Below, in pieces: positions 1 to 8,320 of a stretch of DNA of 64,000 nt. Every line of letters starts with the position of its first letter. Position 1 is the stretch's first letter. The stretch comes from a virus. The stretch covers positions 84,356 through 148,355 of the IMG/VR virus record IMGVR_UViG_3300042373_001362; one strand, written 5' to 3'. The position numbers and the translations under genes are program-made. Below the pieces are notes generated by a model. It saw only the letters and a program-made list of their open reading frames with translations. It was not told the DNA's origin and did no database searches.

Positions 1-2
1 GG

Positions 3-215
3 CTGGTTGATAGGGTTGGGTCGTTTCTGGGAAGAAGCGCTTCTCGTAGAATGGGTGAAAAAATAAACTCTTCTTATAGAGATAGTTACTCTGAAAATAA
101 CAGAATAAACAGAAGAGTAAAGTCTCTTATCGGAATTGAAGAAATAGACCTAAGCCACTATCCAGTACCTGAAAGAATGAATATTTCTGGCATTGAGAGA
201 ACTAGGAGAATCTGA
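3..215 (+). CDS. Unknown structural-module protein, 3' end only
   Basis: Open frame entering from the left window edge and ending with TGA at 213-215; about 70 residues are visible, rich in Arg, Ser and Asn, with no recognised motif. Its stop overlaps the next start (TGATG), so the two genes are translationally coupled. Its position two genes ahead of the capsid gene suggests a virion or capsid-assembly protein, but that is inferred from context only. Confidence 0.6.
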   Translation: MVDRVGSFLGRSASRRMGEKINSSYRDSYSENNRINRRVKSLIGIEEIDLSHYPVPERMNISGIERTRRI

Positions 216-1369
216 TGACCAAGAAGCAAAGGTTCAGAGCTCCAAGGTTTGATAAGGCTGATGCCGAAAAGCTTGCAGCATCCATAGGATGTTCAGGAGC
301 CCATCAGGATTCCGAAGGTAAATGGCTCCCCTGTGCATCAGAAGAAGAAATGCAGCGTCTTTCTAATGAGGCCGAACCAGAAAAAAAACCAGTTGGCTTT
401 TATGACAAAAAAGAAGGAAAGCCAAAAAGAAAAAAGCGTGGGAAAAGAAAACGCTATGTAAATGATGAATGGGAAAATCTAAGGCAACGCGCACCTCTTG
501 GTTTTGACAGTCTTCCAGGTGGTGGCATTGTGTCTGGAAATAACCCTCCGATTCCTGCAGTTGGAGAAACTGTTACAGCTTTTGGTGGTGGAACAATTCC
601 TGGTATAACGAATACTGGAATCAAGTCTGCCCTTGGAGCATCTATTGGAGAAAGAGCTGGTGGCAGTTCTTCTTCTGGAAGTGCGAGAGACGGTGTTGAC
701 AGAGATGGTGACGGAGTAATAAATGACGGCACAGAAGACGAGCGCCCATCTAAAAAGAAAAAACGAGACGAACGTCCAGTGCCTGGAGATGGAGTTGGTC
801 CGCCAAAACCAAAGAACAGAGACGAAATGCCACCAGGGGGCAATGCTGGTCCGCCAAAACCCAAAAACAGAGATAGGCGTCCAGTGCCTGGAGATGGAGT
901 TGGTCCGCCAAAACCAAAGAATCCTCGCCGCAGAGACACTCCGATAAGGCCAATACCTAATGCTCCGTTGCAGGGTAGAGATACACCTGCGAGGCCAATA
1001 CCAAATAGCCCAATTGACAGTAATCGCGATGAAGCGGCAAGGCCTTATAACAAGGGCAAGTCAGAGAGTGTAGAAGACGTCGAGACCAAAGCAAGACAGA
1101 TGGTTGGTCCTGAGTACGTTAGAGACAATGACCCAGACGTGTTTATAGACCCAGAGTCTGCAAGGTTTCGCTCTAGGCAGCTTGGGTGTATAGGAATTTC
1201 TAGAAGAATATCTAAAACAGGTAGAGCCGTGTGGATGCCTTGCACAAACATGAGCGATTATTCAAGAGTTTCTGGCTCAACATCTCTCGGCAGAAGAGGC
1301 CAAAGAAGAGAGATGGAAAACACGGTTAGAACGATTGTGTCAAGAGAACTTAGAAAAAACAAGAAGTAA
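215..1369 (+). CDS. Repeat-rich protein with two GCxG...WxPC motifs, upstream of capsid
   Basis: 384 aa, family not recognised. The ends carry two related segments: near residues 24-41 GCSGAHQDSEGKWLPC and near 325-343 an equivalent GCIG...GRAVWMPC, so a small Gly-Cys/Trp-Pro-Cys domain occurs twice. The middle is low complexity: a Gly-rich stretch, an acidic DRDGDGVIND Ca-loop-like segment (about 168-177), then three proline-rich repeats ending GPPKPKN and two TP(I/A)RPIPN repeats. Start ATG overlaps the preceding stop. Located between a partial gene and the major capsid gene, so possibly a head decoration, scaffold or maturation protein; this is inference. Codon use is A-rich with many AGA Arg codons, unlike the capsid gene. 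Confidence 0.75.
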   Translation: MTKKQRFRAPRFDKADAEKLAASIGCSGAHQDSEGKWLPCASEEEMQRLSNEAEPEKKPVGFYDKKEGKPKRKKRGKRKRYVNDEWENLRQRAPLGFDSLPGGGIVSGNNPPIPAVGETVTAFGGGTIPGITNTGIKSALGASIGERAGGSSSSGSARDGVDRDGDGVINDGTEDERPSKKKKRDERPVPGDGVGPPKPKNRDEMPPGGNAGPPKPKNRDRRPVPGDGVGPPKPKNPRRRDTPIRPIPNAPLQGRDTPARPIPNSPIDSNRDEAARPYNKGKSESVEDVETKARQMVGPEYVRDNDPDVFIDPESARFRSRQLGCIGISRRISKTGRAVWMPCTNMSDYSRVSGSTSLGRRGQRREMENTVRTIVSRELRKNKK

Positions 1370-1532
1370 CATTTTTATTGTTCGTATAAATATTTACGCA
1401 CAATAGTTACTAAATATTGTTAGTTCCACTATTGATGGTAAATCTCTGTTATTTTTGATAGTTAAGGGCTGGGTGCTCACCTAAGTCGCAGTTAACCATC
1501 CATTATCAATCTCACAAAGAAGTAGGAAAATC

Positions 1533-2900
1533 ATGTCGGAAGACACTTCAAGAATCAAGGAACTGCAGAGCGCACTCCGCGTCAAAATGGCAGACAACAA
1601 GGCTATCGCCGATTCATTCAGAATCGAAGATGGCGCTGTGGTCGTCTCTGCAGAGCAAAAGACTGCGTTCGATAAGAACATGCAGGACATCAAAGAAATC
1701 AAGAGCCTCATTGAGGGTCTTGAGACCATGGGCGGCGTAAGCAGCTGGTCATCTGAGCCACAGGAAACTGTTTCTGGTGCATTTGCAGCAGCACAGAATG
1801 ACATCAAGCAACTTTCTTCACGCGAAATCAAGAGCATCGGTGAAATGTTCCTCGACTCAGCAGAATTCAAGGCACTTAATGGTGGCAAGAATGGCGCAAA
1901 CATGGCAGCAGCATGGCAGGCAGGCGTTTCGCTTACCGGCTTCAACGTCAAGGACGTTTACTCAGCACTTCCAAGCGGCACAATGGGCCGTGGTGCAGAC
2001 GCAGTATTCGGTTCAATTCAGCGCGATGCGCTGGTAACTCCTCCAATGCGCACAAAGCGCGTTCGTGACTTGTTCCCAGTTCGCACCACAACCGCTGCAG
2101 TTATCGAATACTTCCGCCAAATCGGTTTCACGACCTTGGCAGCACCTGGTGTTACCAACTCCACATATTCGACCAACAACGCTGCAGCTCCAGTTGCAGA
2201 GCGTGACGGCGGAGCATTCGGCATCAAGCCACAGTCAGCATTCCAGTTCGTCGGCGAGCAGTCGCCAGTGCGTACGCTTGCTCACTGGGAAGCTGCACAC
2301 CGCAATGTTCTCGCAGACGAGCCACAGCTTCGTAGCATCATCGACAACGAGTTGATGTACGGTCTTCGCCTCCTTGAAGACTCACAAATCCTCAACGGTG
2401 ACGGTACCGGCGAAAACTTGCTCGGCGTTTTGAACACACCTGGCATCCAGGAGTACGCATGGTCAGACGGCGCTGTATCTCCAGTTCCCGACACCAAGGC
2501 TGATGCACTTCGTCGCGCTGCAACTCTCTCGTTCCTCGCATACTACGAGCCAACCGGCATCGTGTTGCACCCGAACGATTGGGAAGACATCGAATTGACC
2601 AAGGACTCACAAGGTCAGTACCTCATCGCAGTTTCGGTTGCAATGGGTGGCGAGCCAAAGGTTTGGCGCATGCCAATCGTGGACACTCCTGCAATGCAAG
2701 AGGGAACAGCTTTGGTTGGTGCTTTCGGTACCGGCGCTCAGTTGTACGACCGCGAGCAAGCAAGCATCCGCATCTCAGAGCAGCACTCGGACTTCTTCGT
2801 GCGCAACGCAATTGTCATCTTGGCCGAGCAGCGCCTCGCCCTTGCTGTCAAGCGCCCAGAAGCATTCGTGACTGTCGACTTTGACGGTGCACCTAGCTGA
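1533..2900 (+). CDS. Major capsid protein, HK97 fold
   Basis: 455 aa, typical length for HK97-type capsid proteins with a fused N-terminal delta/scaffold region. Residues about 1-110 are predicted helical and acidic; the capsid domain follows, with family-like segments such as RDALVTPPMRTKRVRDLFP, the GDGTGENLLGVLNTPGI loop and the C-terminal RLALAVKRPEAFVTVDF strand. Start chosen at ATG 1533 with AGGAAA just upstream. Codon use differs from its neighbours (CGC, CTC, GTC, TTC preferred over AGA, TTA), as expected for the most abundant virion protein. A strong terminator follows at once. Confidence 0.93.
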   Translation: MSEDTSRIKELQSALRVKMADNKAIADSFRIEDGAVVVSAEQKTAFDKNMQDIKEIKSLIEGLETMGGVSSWSSEPQETVSGAFAAAQNDIKQLSSREIKSIGEMFLDSAEFKALNGGKNGANMAAAWQAGVSLTGFNVKDVYSALPSGTMGRGADAVFGSIQRDALVTPPMRTKRVRDLFPVRTTTAAVIEYFRQIGFTTLAAPGVTNSTYSTNNAAAPVAERDGGAFGIKPQSAFQFVGEQSPVRTLAHWEAAHRNVLADEPQLRSIIDNELMYGLRLLEDSQILNGDGTGENLLGVLNTPGIQEYAWSDGAVSPVPDTKADALRRAATLSFLAYYEPTGIVLHPNDWEDIELTKDSQGQYLIAVSVAMGGEPKVWRMPIVDTPAMQEGTALVGAFGTGAQLYDREQASIRISEQHSDFFVRNAIVILAEQRLALAVKRPEAFVTVDFDGAPS

Positions 2901-2923
2901 TAGCTAGTTAATAGCAAAGATGT

Positions 2924-2951
2924 AAGCCCCCTGCAGAAATGTGGGGGGCTT
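2924..2951 (+). terminator. Intrinsic terminator after capsid gene
   Basis: AAGCCCCC pairs with GGGGGCTT around a short loop and is followed by a T-rich tract; it insulates the capsid gene from the next gene. Confidence 0.85.
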
Positions 2952-2970
2952 CTTCTATTATTGGATGATG

Positions 2971-2976
2971 TAGAAT
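2971..2976 (+). promoter_or_regulatory. -10 box TAGAAT upstream of DUF6321-like gene
   Basis: TGTAGAAT forms an extended -10 right after the capsid terminator, 23 nt before ATG 3000; AAAGGTG provides the ribosome binding site. No clear -35. Confidence 0.45.
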
Positions 2977-2999
2977 ATAAAAAACAAAAAGGTGCACCA

Positions 3000-3662
3000 A
3001 TGAACGAAGAAGAAATATTCGAAAGTCTTTTAAAGATTGAAAAAAACATCGTCGTAAAAGATGATTTTTTTGATGTCGAATTTCCTGAGTGGGGTGAAGA
3101 CTATTCAGATGAAGCGCTATTCGGTGATGGAATCTCTTCCAAGTCTGCAAAGCTAAAAGACCCCAAGGGTGGACTTACTGCGGCAGGAAGAAAGCACTTC
3201 AAGAGAACGCAGGGAGCAAACCTCAAGCCTGGAGTAAAAGGTGCTGCCGACACTCCCGAGAAGATGAGACGTAAGGGTTCTTTCCTTACCCGCTTCTTTA
3301 CCAACCCATCTGGCCCAATGGTCGACGAAAAAGGAAGAGCAACGAGACTGGCTTTATCAGCAGCAGCGTGGGGCGAAAGAGTTCCCAAGAATGCAGAAGA
3401 TGCAGCAGCACTTGCAGCAAAAGGTCGCAGACTTCTTGAAAGATACGAAAATACAAAGAAAAAGAAAAAAGACGCTTTCGATGACGTTAAAACAAAGTCA
3501 AAGAAAAAGCCAGCATTCTGGGAGCAGCCTTCACCATCAAAAGGGAAGACTTCTAAGCTGACAGATTCTCAAAAGAAAAAAGCTAAAGCTCGTGCCAAGG
3601 CAGCCGGTCGTCCATATCCAAACCTTGTAGACAATGCATGGGCAGTTAAGCAGAAGCCATGA
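3000..3662 (+). CDS. DUF6321-like protein with basic C-terminus
   Basis: About 220 aa. Residues about 45-145 match the conserved phage domain I know as DUF6321: KLKDPKGGLTAAGRKHFKR, GANLKPGVKGAADTPEKM, RRKGSFLTRFF and RLALSAAAWGERVPKN are all present. A Lys-rich linker and a second conserved tail, LTDSQKKKAKARAKAAGRPY, follow. Function of the family is unknown; the basic surface and head-module location fit DNA or capsid contact. ATG 3000 is chosen over an upstream TTG because AAAGGTG lies 6 nt before it. Its stop overlaps the next start (ATGA). Confidence 0.85.
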   Translation: MNEEEIFESLLKIEKNIVVKDDFFDVEFPEWGEDYSDEALFGDGISSKSAKLKDPKGGLTAAGRKHFKRTQGANLKPGVKGAADTPEKMRRKGSFLTRFFTNPSGPMVDEKGRATRLALSAAAWGERVPKNAEDAAALAAKGRRLLERYENTKKKKKDAFDDVKTKSKKKPAFWEQPSPSKGKTSKLTDSQKKKAKARAKAAGRPYPNLVDNAWAVKQKP

Positions 3663-4069
3663 GTCAGAGATTTTGGTACGGAGCAACTGTCCTAAACGTC
3701 GTTGATGGTGACACTATTGACTTAATGATTGACCTTGGATTCAATGTTCATCACAAAATCAGGGTGAGACTTTATGGAGTCAACACTCCAGAATCAAGAA
3801 CAAAAGATTTGAAAGAAAAAGAGCTAGGTCTAAAGGCTAAGGAATTTACAAAAGACTGGCTATCTAAGCATCAGTGGGTATACGTAAATACAATTCCCGA
3901 CAAGAACGATAAGTACGGCCGTGTACTTGCAAAAATATACACAGATGAAGAAATAGCGCGCCCAGAAGTAGCTTGCCTCAATGAAGACATTATTGAGTCT
4001 GGTTACGCTCGTCAGTACTTTGGCGTTGGCGATAAAACTTGGTCAGAATTCAAGAAGGAAACAAAATAG
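3659..4069 (+). CDS. SNase-like (thermonuclease family) nuclease
   Basis: 136 aa, the size of a single staphylococcal-nuclease domain. Visible motifs: VVDGDTIDLMIDLGF (Ca-binding Asp strand), VRLYGVNTPESR (catalytic Arg region), DKYGRVLAKIY and LNEDIIESGYAR. Known family members cut DNA or RNA with Ca2+. No signal peptide, so it acts in the cytoplasm or virion. Overlaps the upstream gene by 4 nt and is followed 2 nt later by the next gene, so it is part of an operon. Role could be host DNA breakdown or a virion-associated nuclease. Confidence 0.88.
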   Translation: MSQRFWYGATVLNVVDGDTIDLMIDLGFNVHHKIRVRLYGVNTPESRTKDLKEKELGLKAKEFTKDWLSKHQWVYVNTIPDKNDKYGRVLAKIYTDEEIARPEVACLNEDIIESGYARQYFGVGDKTWSEFKKETK

Positions 4070-4071
4070 CC

Positions 4072-4437
4072 ATGTCTGAAGAAAAATCAATTATAGAACT
4101 CCTGATGGCTGGAATGCCTGTAAGAATTGTCAACAGGCCAGAGCCCCCAAAACACTTTCTTCAACCAGAAGAAAAAGAACTTGCTGAATCTTTAGTAAAG
4201 ATTGCAGAAAAGTATGGAAAGTTCAACGAGGACGGAAAAGGCATCTGGGCTGGGTACAAGCCAGCATCCAGTAATCAAAAAGCCAGAATAGGCGTTAAGT
4301 GCGAAAACTGTGTCCTATACGCAGGCGGCGGGCAATGCCGCATAATCCTTCAGACTGTTGAGCCTGAAGGAAAATGCAGATTTGCAGTTATCCCTGATGG
4401 CGTTGTTCAAGTAGCTATGGGTGGCCCGACTACTTAA
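4072..4437 (+). CDS. Cysteine-motif protein, unknown
   Basis: 121 aa, not recognised. The C-terminal half carries CENCVLYAGGGQC followed 12 residues later by GKC, a four-Cys pattern (Cx2Cx9Cx13C) that could bind zinc or an iron-sulphur cluster. N-terminus is acidic and helical. Start taken at ATG 4072 (MSEEKS), 2 nt after the nuclease stop. Its last 8 nt overlap the 3' end of the convergent RNR gene. Confidence 0.7.
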   Translation: MSEEKSIIELLMAGMPVRIVNRPEPPKHFLQPEEKELAESLVKIAEKYGKFNEDGKGIWAGYKPASSNQKARIGVKCENCVLYAGGGQCRIILQTVEPEGKCRFAVIPDGVVQVAMGGPTT

Positions 4438-6370
4438 TCGGACATGCGCCAGTAGCGCAGTCATCCATGTCCATTTCACCGATTCCCTTTGGAACGTAAA
4501 GAGGAACAGTGAAATCAACCTTGCTAAGAAGCTTTTCGTATGCTTCTTTTGTGATTTCCTCATATGGAGCCAAAGCAAAGTTGTGGTCCGAATGGAGAAG
4601 GAAAGATACGGACTTAACTGAGTTGTCGTAATTCTTCTCAAGCCATTCTTTAATCAATGGAAGCTCTTCTTTGCGGTAATAGACGGTCACCGAAACAGCA
4701 TTGTCTGCCCATTCAGTTTGCATCTTCTTTACCCACTCAAGCTGTTCTACTGCTGTCATGTCTTTTGCGAGAACCGCATTCTCTGGAGACTCACAGGGGA
4801 ACTCAACCACGTAGCGAGTGTGGTCTTCGCGTCCATCAAGACCCATGTCCCATTGAACTTTGTATCCACGCTTACGGCATGCCTCAACCAATGGGTCAGC
4901 AGAGCCAAAACGCACTCTACGGATGTAGTGGCGAGCATACGCTGGGTGAATTCCCGGAGCAATGCCAGGGAGAAGAGACAGGGTTCCAGAAGGCTGGACA
5001 GTAGTAAGCCTCACCGACTTAGGGAATGAGTTCTCCTTGGAGTAGGACTCGTCAAATTCTCTAAGATGCTTGTAAGCCTCATCAAGCCACGAAACTTGCT
5101 CTTCAGATGCTTGAAGCACTCCTGTGATTGACTGACCAAGACGAGCATTCTGACGAACGATTGCCGTGGTCTTCTCGTATGGGTAATTCATTCTGGTGAT
5201 TTGCTTTTGAACCTTGTACAGAAGCGTGCTGATTTCCTTGAACTGCTTAAGCGACTCAATGTTCGGAAGGAATATTGTTGCCAAGTTGCAAGACTCGCCA
5301 TCACCTAGCGCTATTTCTGCGCAAGGGTTAAATCCTTCGATTGAGTTATCCAGTCGCTTCTCTCCAAGACGGCCAGTGGTACGAGCCAAACGACGATTAA
5401 GAAGGCCGTATGGCTCTCCTGAGCCGTCATAGCCCTTCCACAGTTCGGACATAATCTCATCAAAATGGTCAGCGTAAATACTGTTGTTCGAGTTGGCTCT
5501 CCATGCAGGAACATTTCCCGATGCCCAGTTCTTTGCACGAAGGAAAAGAACGTCATCTGGGTCACCCATTGCTATTTGCGCCGACCGCCTAGACGAGCCG
5601 GAAACAACAATGCGACCAATAATGTTACAAATATCCAGAACATCAATAGACCTCAATTTCTTTCCTGCGCGGTTCTCCAGAACCTTGCAGATGTCTTCAA
5701 TACCGTCAACGAGCGCGCCAGGTCCGCTTGCTGTTCCACCAAACGTCTTGAGTGGTGCTCCAAATTCGCGAATCAAAATTGTGGAGTAAGAGAACGACTT
5801 GCCGGTATCAAAGTATGAACGAAGAACACTATGCAACAGGCGACGCCATCCTTGACGTGAGTCTGGAACAATGATGTCTGCATCGTTGCTGCGTTCGTGA
5901 GTGATTGATACACCGGTCTTTACTTTTGGAAGTTCGTGAATCTTGGAACGCTCTACAGAAAAACCAACGCCTCCACCAAGCATGAGGTAGTCAAACAAAA
6001 GCTCAAAGTCCTCAATCTTCTCAATGTTCGTGAAGTAACAGTTATTAAGAGAAGTTGCGTTGTACTTTTCTACTAATGGCGTTCCGAGTTGCCATAAAGA
6101 CCTGCCCGAAAAAGAACAACGCAAGTTAAAACAGTGGTCGAATAAAGTCTCAGCTTCATCTTTTGTGAACGGTACGCCAATGTCAATAGCACCATTAATA
6201 ACACGCTGGAGTGTTTCTGCCCACGTCTCATTATCGCCATTCTCTTTCTGTCTGCTGTATGTACGAAGAAATACTATTTCTCCAAGACCGTTGAATCCCC
6301 AAGGGGCTTGTTTCATTGCGTAAGAGTCAACAAATGACTGTTCTAAGTGGCTCATTTTCTTCCTGTTCAT
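4430..6370 (-). CDS. nrdJ: Class II (adenosylcobalamin-dependent) ribonucleotide reductase
   Basis: 646 aa, monomeric RTPR-type length. Reduces ribonucleotides to deoxyribonucleotides using B12 to make the thiyl radical. Visible: substrate-pocket Cys at NNCYF (about 109-113), GGGVGFSVE, the active-site FNPCAEIAL (Cys and Glu at about 350-352), the QPSGTLSLLPG phosphate loop and the C-terminal redox pair CATGAC just before the end. ATG 6370 used; ATG 6355 with AGGAAG in front is an equally good alternative. Convergent with the upstream plus-strand operon. Supplies dNTPs for phage replication together with ThyX. Confidence 0.93.
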   Translation of the reverse strand: MNRKKMSHLEQSFVDSYAMKQAPWGFNGLGEIVFLRTYSRQKENGDNETWAETLQRVINGAIDIGVPFTKDEAETLFDHCFNLRCSFSGRSLWQLGTPLVEKYNATSLNNCYFTNIEKIEDFELLFDYLMLGGGVGFSVERSKIHELPKVKTGVSITHERSNDADIIVPDSRQGWRRLLHSVLRSYFDTGKSFSYSTILIREFGAPLKTFGGTASGPGALVDGIEDICKVLENRAGKKLRSIDVLDICNIIGRIVVSGSSRRSAQIAMGDPDDVLFLRAKNWASGNVPAWRANSNNSIYADHFDEIMSELWKGYDGSGEPYGLLNRRLARTTGRLGEKRLDNSIEGFNPCAEIALGDGESCNLATIFLPNIESLKQFKEISTLLYKVQKQITRMNYPYEKTTAIVRQNARLGQSITGVLQASEEQVSWLDEAYKHLREFDESYSKENSFPKSVRLTTVQPSGTLSLLPGIAPGIHPAYARHYIRRVRFGSADPLVEACRKRGYKVQWDMGLDGREDHTRYVVEFPCESPENAVLAKDMTAVEQLEWVKKMQTEWADNAVSVTVYYRKEELPLIKEWLEKNYDNSVKSVSFLLHSDHNFALAPYEEITKEAYEKLLSKVDFTVPLYVPKGIGEMDMDDCATGACPIK

Positions 6371-6436
6371 TTAGTCACCCATGGTGGTGGGAGTTACTAT
6401 TGTAACCTACAGGAAAATACTAAAAGGGTCTACTAT

Positions 6437-6778
6437 CTACGGAAGTTTTGGTCTTTCAACCAAGCCAAGTTTTTCTGCTTCTCTAAACGGAATGTATTTA
6501 CCTTTTCTGTGCAAAAGAACTTTTGCACGAGTGAAAGGTGTTATTTGTCTCTCTTCAAAAATGTCTTCTTCAACAAGAATTGTTTGTGTGTCAATGATTG
6601 TTTCACTTGAGCCTTGACCAAAAATAACTATTGGTGGACCGGAGTCTCCAGTGCAGTCCCCAGTTTCATGGCCACAAACAATGCATGGCTTTCTATCTGC
6701 TCCAAGAACTGTTACGTCGTTGAAAAGTCTACGAGTGCCGTCCCCATTCATGTATGAATTTTCGTAGAACGCGCTCAT
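6437..6778 (-). CDS. CxxCGHxxGDC zinc-motif protein, unknown
   Basis: 113 aa. Carries CIVCGHETGDC near residue 32, a compact zinc-binding pattern, then a beta-rich segment and FTRAKVLLHRKGKYIPFREAEKLGLV at the C-terminus. Start ATG 6778 is preferred because TATAAT ends 5 nt before it, giving a leaderless mRNA; a TTG two codons upstream overlaps the -10. Same strand and just upstream of the RNR gene, so possibly co-transcribed with it. No function assigned. Confidence 0.7.
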   Translation of the reverse strand: MSAFYENSYMNGDGTRRLFNDVTVLGADRKPCIVCGHETGDCTGDSGPPIVIFGQGSSETIIDTQTILVEEDIFEERQITPFTRAKVLLHRKGKYIPFREAEKLGLVERPKLP

Positions 6779-6783
6779 GACCA

Positions 6784-6789
6784 ATTATA
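6784..6789 (-). promoter_or_regulatory. Consensus -10 TATAAT, leaderless start
   Basis: Perfect TATAAT on the minus strand, 5 nt before ATG 6778; the transcript should begin at or next to the start codon. Confidence 0.6.
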
Positions 6790-6792
6790 CCA

Positions 6793-7428
6793 TTAAGGCA
6801 GTTCTTGAATGTAAAACCCGTTGCTATCTATCGCATCACGTAATTCCGTGTAGGCCTCATCTGGGAGCTCTTCGGTAGAGATGGGTTCGGCCAGTGCCTT
6901 GCGAAGCATTTTGGGAAAGCTTGAATTTCTCAACACTTTATCTGCGCTTCCAGGATAGGTTAGAATTTCTCCCCACTCTATTTCATTGTTTTGTAAATAT
7001 TTATAGGGGACAGCGACAAGGTCGCTTAGCATTTTGTCGCCAACTATTGACGCATGGGCTACGGTTATGCACTCCTGGACGTCTTCTTTATTATCGGCAT
7101 AGGCTTTGGCTAGGTCTAGACCTTTGGTTTTTCGCGAATCGGTGGAGCAAAAGCCCTCGGCAACCATAGTTATGTCGGTTACCCCCCAGTACCTTCTCAG
7201 GGCAGTACACAGATGGCCAGACCTGGTTAGCCTTTCGGCGTGCTCTAGGTCCATTATGGGCTTCTTCATTTGACAGATTATGACAAGAGTGTCCCTGTCC
7301 CATCCCATGAAGTTAAAAGTAAGGTCTTCCCCTACTCCAAACTCCTTGACAGACATTTTCTTAGCCAATTGAGCAGAAGTTATCGACAGGGCGATTTTGC
7401 TAAAATTATTGTCGTAACTTGATTCCAC
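6793..7428 (-). CDS. Conserved-looking phage protein, unknown
   Basis: 211 aa, not recognised. Mixed alpha/beta sequence with no transmembrane segment; contains a GWDRDTLVIICQMKKP core and an acidic helical C-terminus. GTG start at 7428 is supported by TATTAT ending 6 nt upstream, a leaderless arrangement. Divergent from the basic AK-repeat gene across a 79-bp gap that must hold both promoters. The stop is 14 nt before the next minus-strand start. Confidence 0.7.
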   Translation of the reverse strand: MESSYDNNFSKIALSITSAQLAKKMSVKEFGVGEDLTFNFMGWDRDTLVIICQMKKPIMDLEHAERLTRSGHLCTALRRYWGVTDITMVAEGFCSTDSRKTKGLDLAKAYADNKEDVQECITVAHASIVGDKMLSDLVAVPYKYLQNNEIEWGEILTYPGSADKVLRNSSFPKMLRKALAEPISTEELPDEAYTELRDAIDSNGFYIQELP

Positions 7429-7434
7429 AGGGCA

Positions 7435-7440
7435 ATAATA
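7435..7440 (-). promoter_or_regulatory. -10 TATTAT, leaderless GTG start
   Basis: TATTAT on the minus strand ends 6 nt before GTG 7428. Confidence 0.55.
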
Positions 7441-7494
7441 ATCACAAATTGGTCGTTCCTAGGGGTACTTCCACCGCAGGCCCGCCACATTCGC

Positions 7495-7500
7495 TATTAT
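7495..7500 (+). promoter_or_regulatory. -10 TATTAT, leaderless start
   Basis: TATTAT ends 7 nt before ATG 7508, fitting a leaderless mRNA; the nearer ATG 7499 overlaps the box itself. Confidence 0.5.
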
Positions 7501-7507
7501 GTCCCCT

Positions 7508-7888
7508 ATGGCAACACAAAAGAAAAAGACAACAGCAAAGAAGGCCCCTGCAAAGAAGGCCGCCCCTAAGAAGAGCACGGCAAAAAAGGCCCCCGCTAAA
7601 AAGGCTCCTGCAAAGAAGAGCCCTGCGAAAAAAGCCCCTGCCCCCAAAACACCTTCTGTTGTCAATGTTACGAGCACAACAACAACCTCCGGTACGCCCG
7701 ACTTTAAGGTGTCGTTTCAGACTGCACCAATTCATGAGGCGATTGACAAGACTGTCGAAAATGCAACAGTCGTAATTAACGACATTGTGGACAGCGTTGA
7801 AGAAATGGTGTCTACCCTTGACTCAGCACTTCCGGAGAGCATTAAGAAGACATCGTTCTTCAAGAGGATTTTCCGTCGTAAGAAGTAG
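7508..7888 (+). CDS. Histone H1-like Lys/Ala/Pro-repeat protein
   Basis: 126 aa. Residues about 1-48 are nearly pure KKAPAKK-type repeats like the tails of histone H1 and bacterial HU-like basic proteins, so it probably binds nucleic acid without sequence preference. The rest is a Thr-rich linker, an acidic amphipathic helix (about 75-105) and a final KRIFRRKK basic patch. Start 7508 chosen from the leaderless promoter spacing. First gene of a plus-strand operon reaching the primase. Could compact phage DNA or act on the host nucleoid. Confidence 0.8.
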   Translation: MATQKKKTTAKKAPAKKAAPKKSTAKKAPAKKAPAKKSPAKKAPAPKTPSVVNVTSTTTTSGTPDFKVSFQTAPIHEAIDKTVENATVVINDIVDSVEEMVSTLDSALPESIKKTSFFKRIFRRKK

Positions 7889-7894
7889 TCATAA

Positions 7895-8302
7895 ATGACT
7901 ACAGAACACCGCAAGGCCCCAAGAAAAAAAATCATATCTGTAACCAGAGTTGGTGAATGGGGCAATGTTCGCTATGACCACCTTCTTTCCTGTGGACACA
8001 TAGAGTCGAGACCAAGAGAAGCTGACACCAAAACGAATACCCTCGCTTGTGCATGGTGTTTTAAGTCGGTGAATATGGGTAGGGAACTTATGAAGCTCGG
8101 TTCATCGACAGTTCTCTATGAAGAGGACTCTTCAAGTTCGGAATCTCGAATAAACAGCATCAAGGCTTCTATCGCCGCAAAGTTCAATGTTCCACTCGAT
8201 TCTGTTGATGTAGTTTCAACTGTGGATAACGCTGAATTGAAAATTCAGTACGCAACGGTATTTCTTTCTTCTATTGACGTTGGTAGGATTACAAACACCT
8301 AG
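7895..8302 (+). CDS. Small zinc-motif protein, unknown
   Basis: 135 aa. After a basic N-terminus it shows LLSCGHIESRP ... LACAWC, a C-H-C-C pattern over about 20 residues typical of small zinc knuckles. The C-terminal half (SRINSIKASIAAKFNV onward) looks alpha/beta. Starts 6 nt after the upstream stop and is 18 nt before whiB, so part of the same operon. Function not assigned. Confidence 0.72.
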   Translation: MTTEHRKAPRKKIISVTRVGEWGNVRYDHLLSCGHIESRPREADTKTNTLACAWCFKSVNMGRELMKLGSSTVLYEEDSSSSESRINSIKASIAAKFNVPLDSVDVVSTVDNAELKIQYATVFLSSIDVGRITNT

Positions 8303-8320
8303 CCACTAACGGAGGAATAA

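Noticed and set aside
454-939. Minus-strand frame opposite the repeat-rich protein
   Set aside because: Mirror image of the GPPKPKN repeats of the sense gene.
6371-6436. Cobalamin riboswitch ahead of the B12-dependent reductase
   Set aside because: The gap is only 66 nt and has none of the conserved B12-box sequence.
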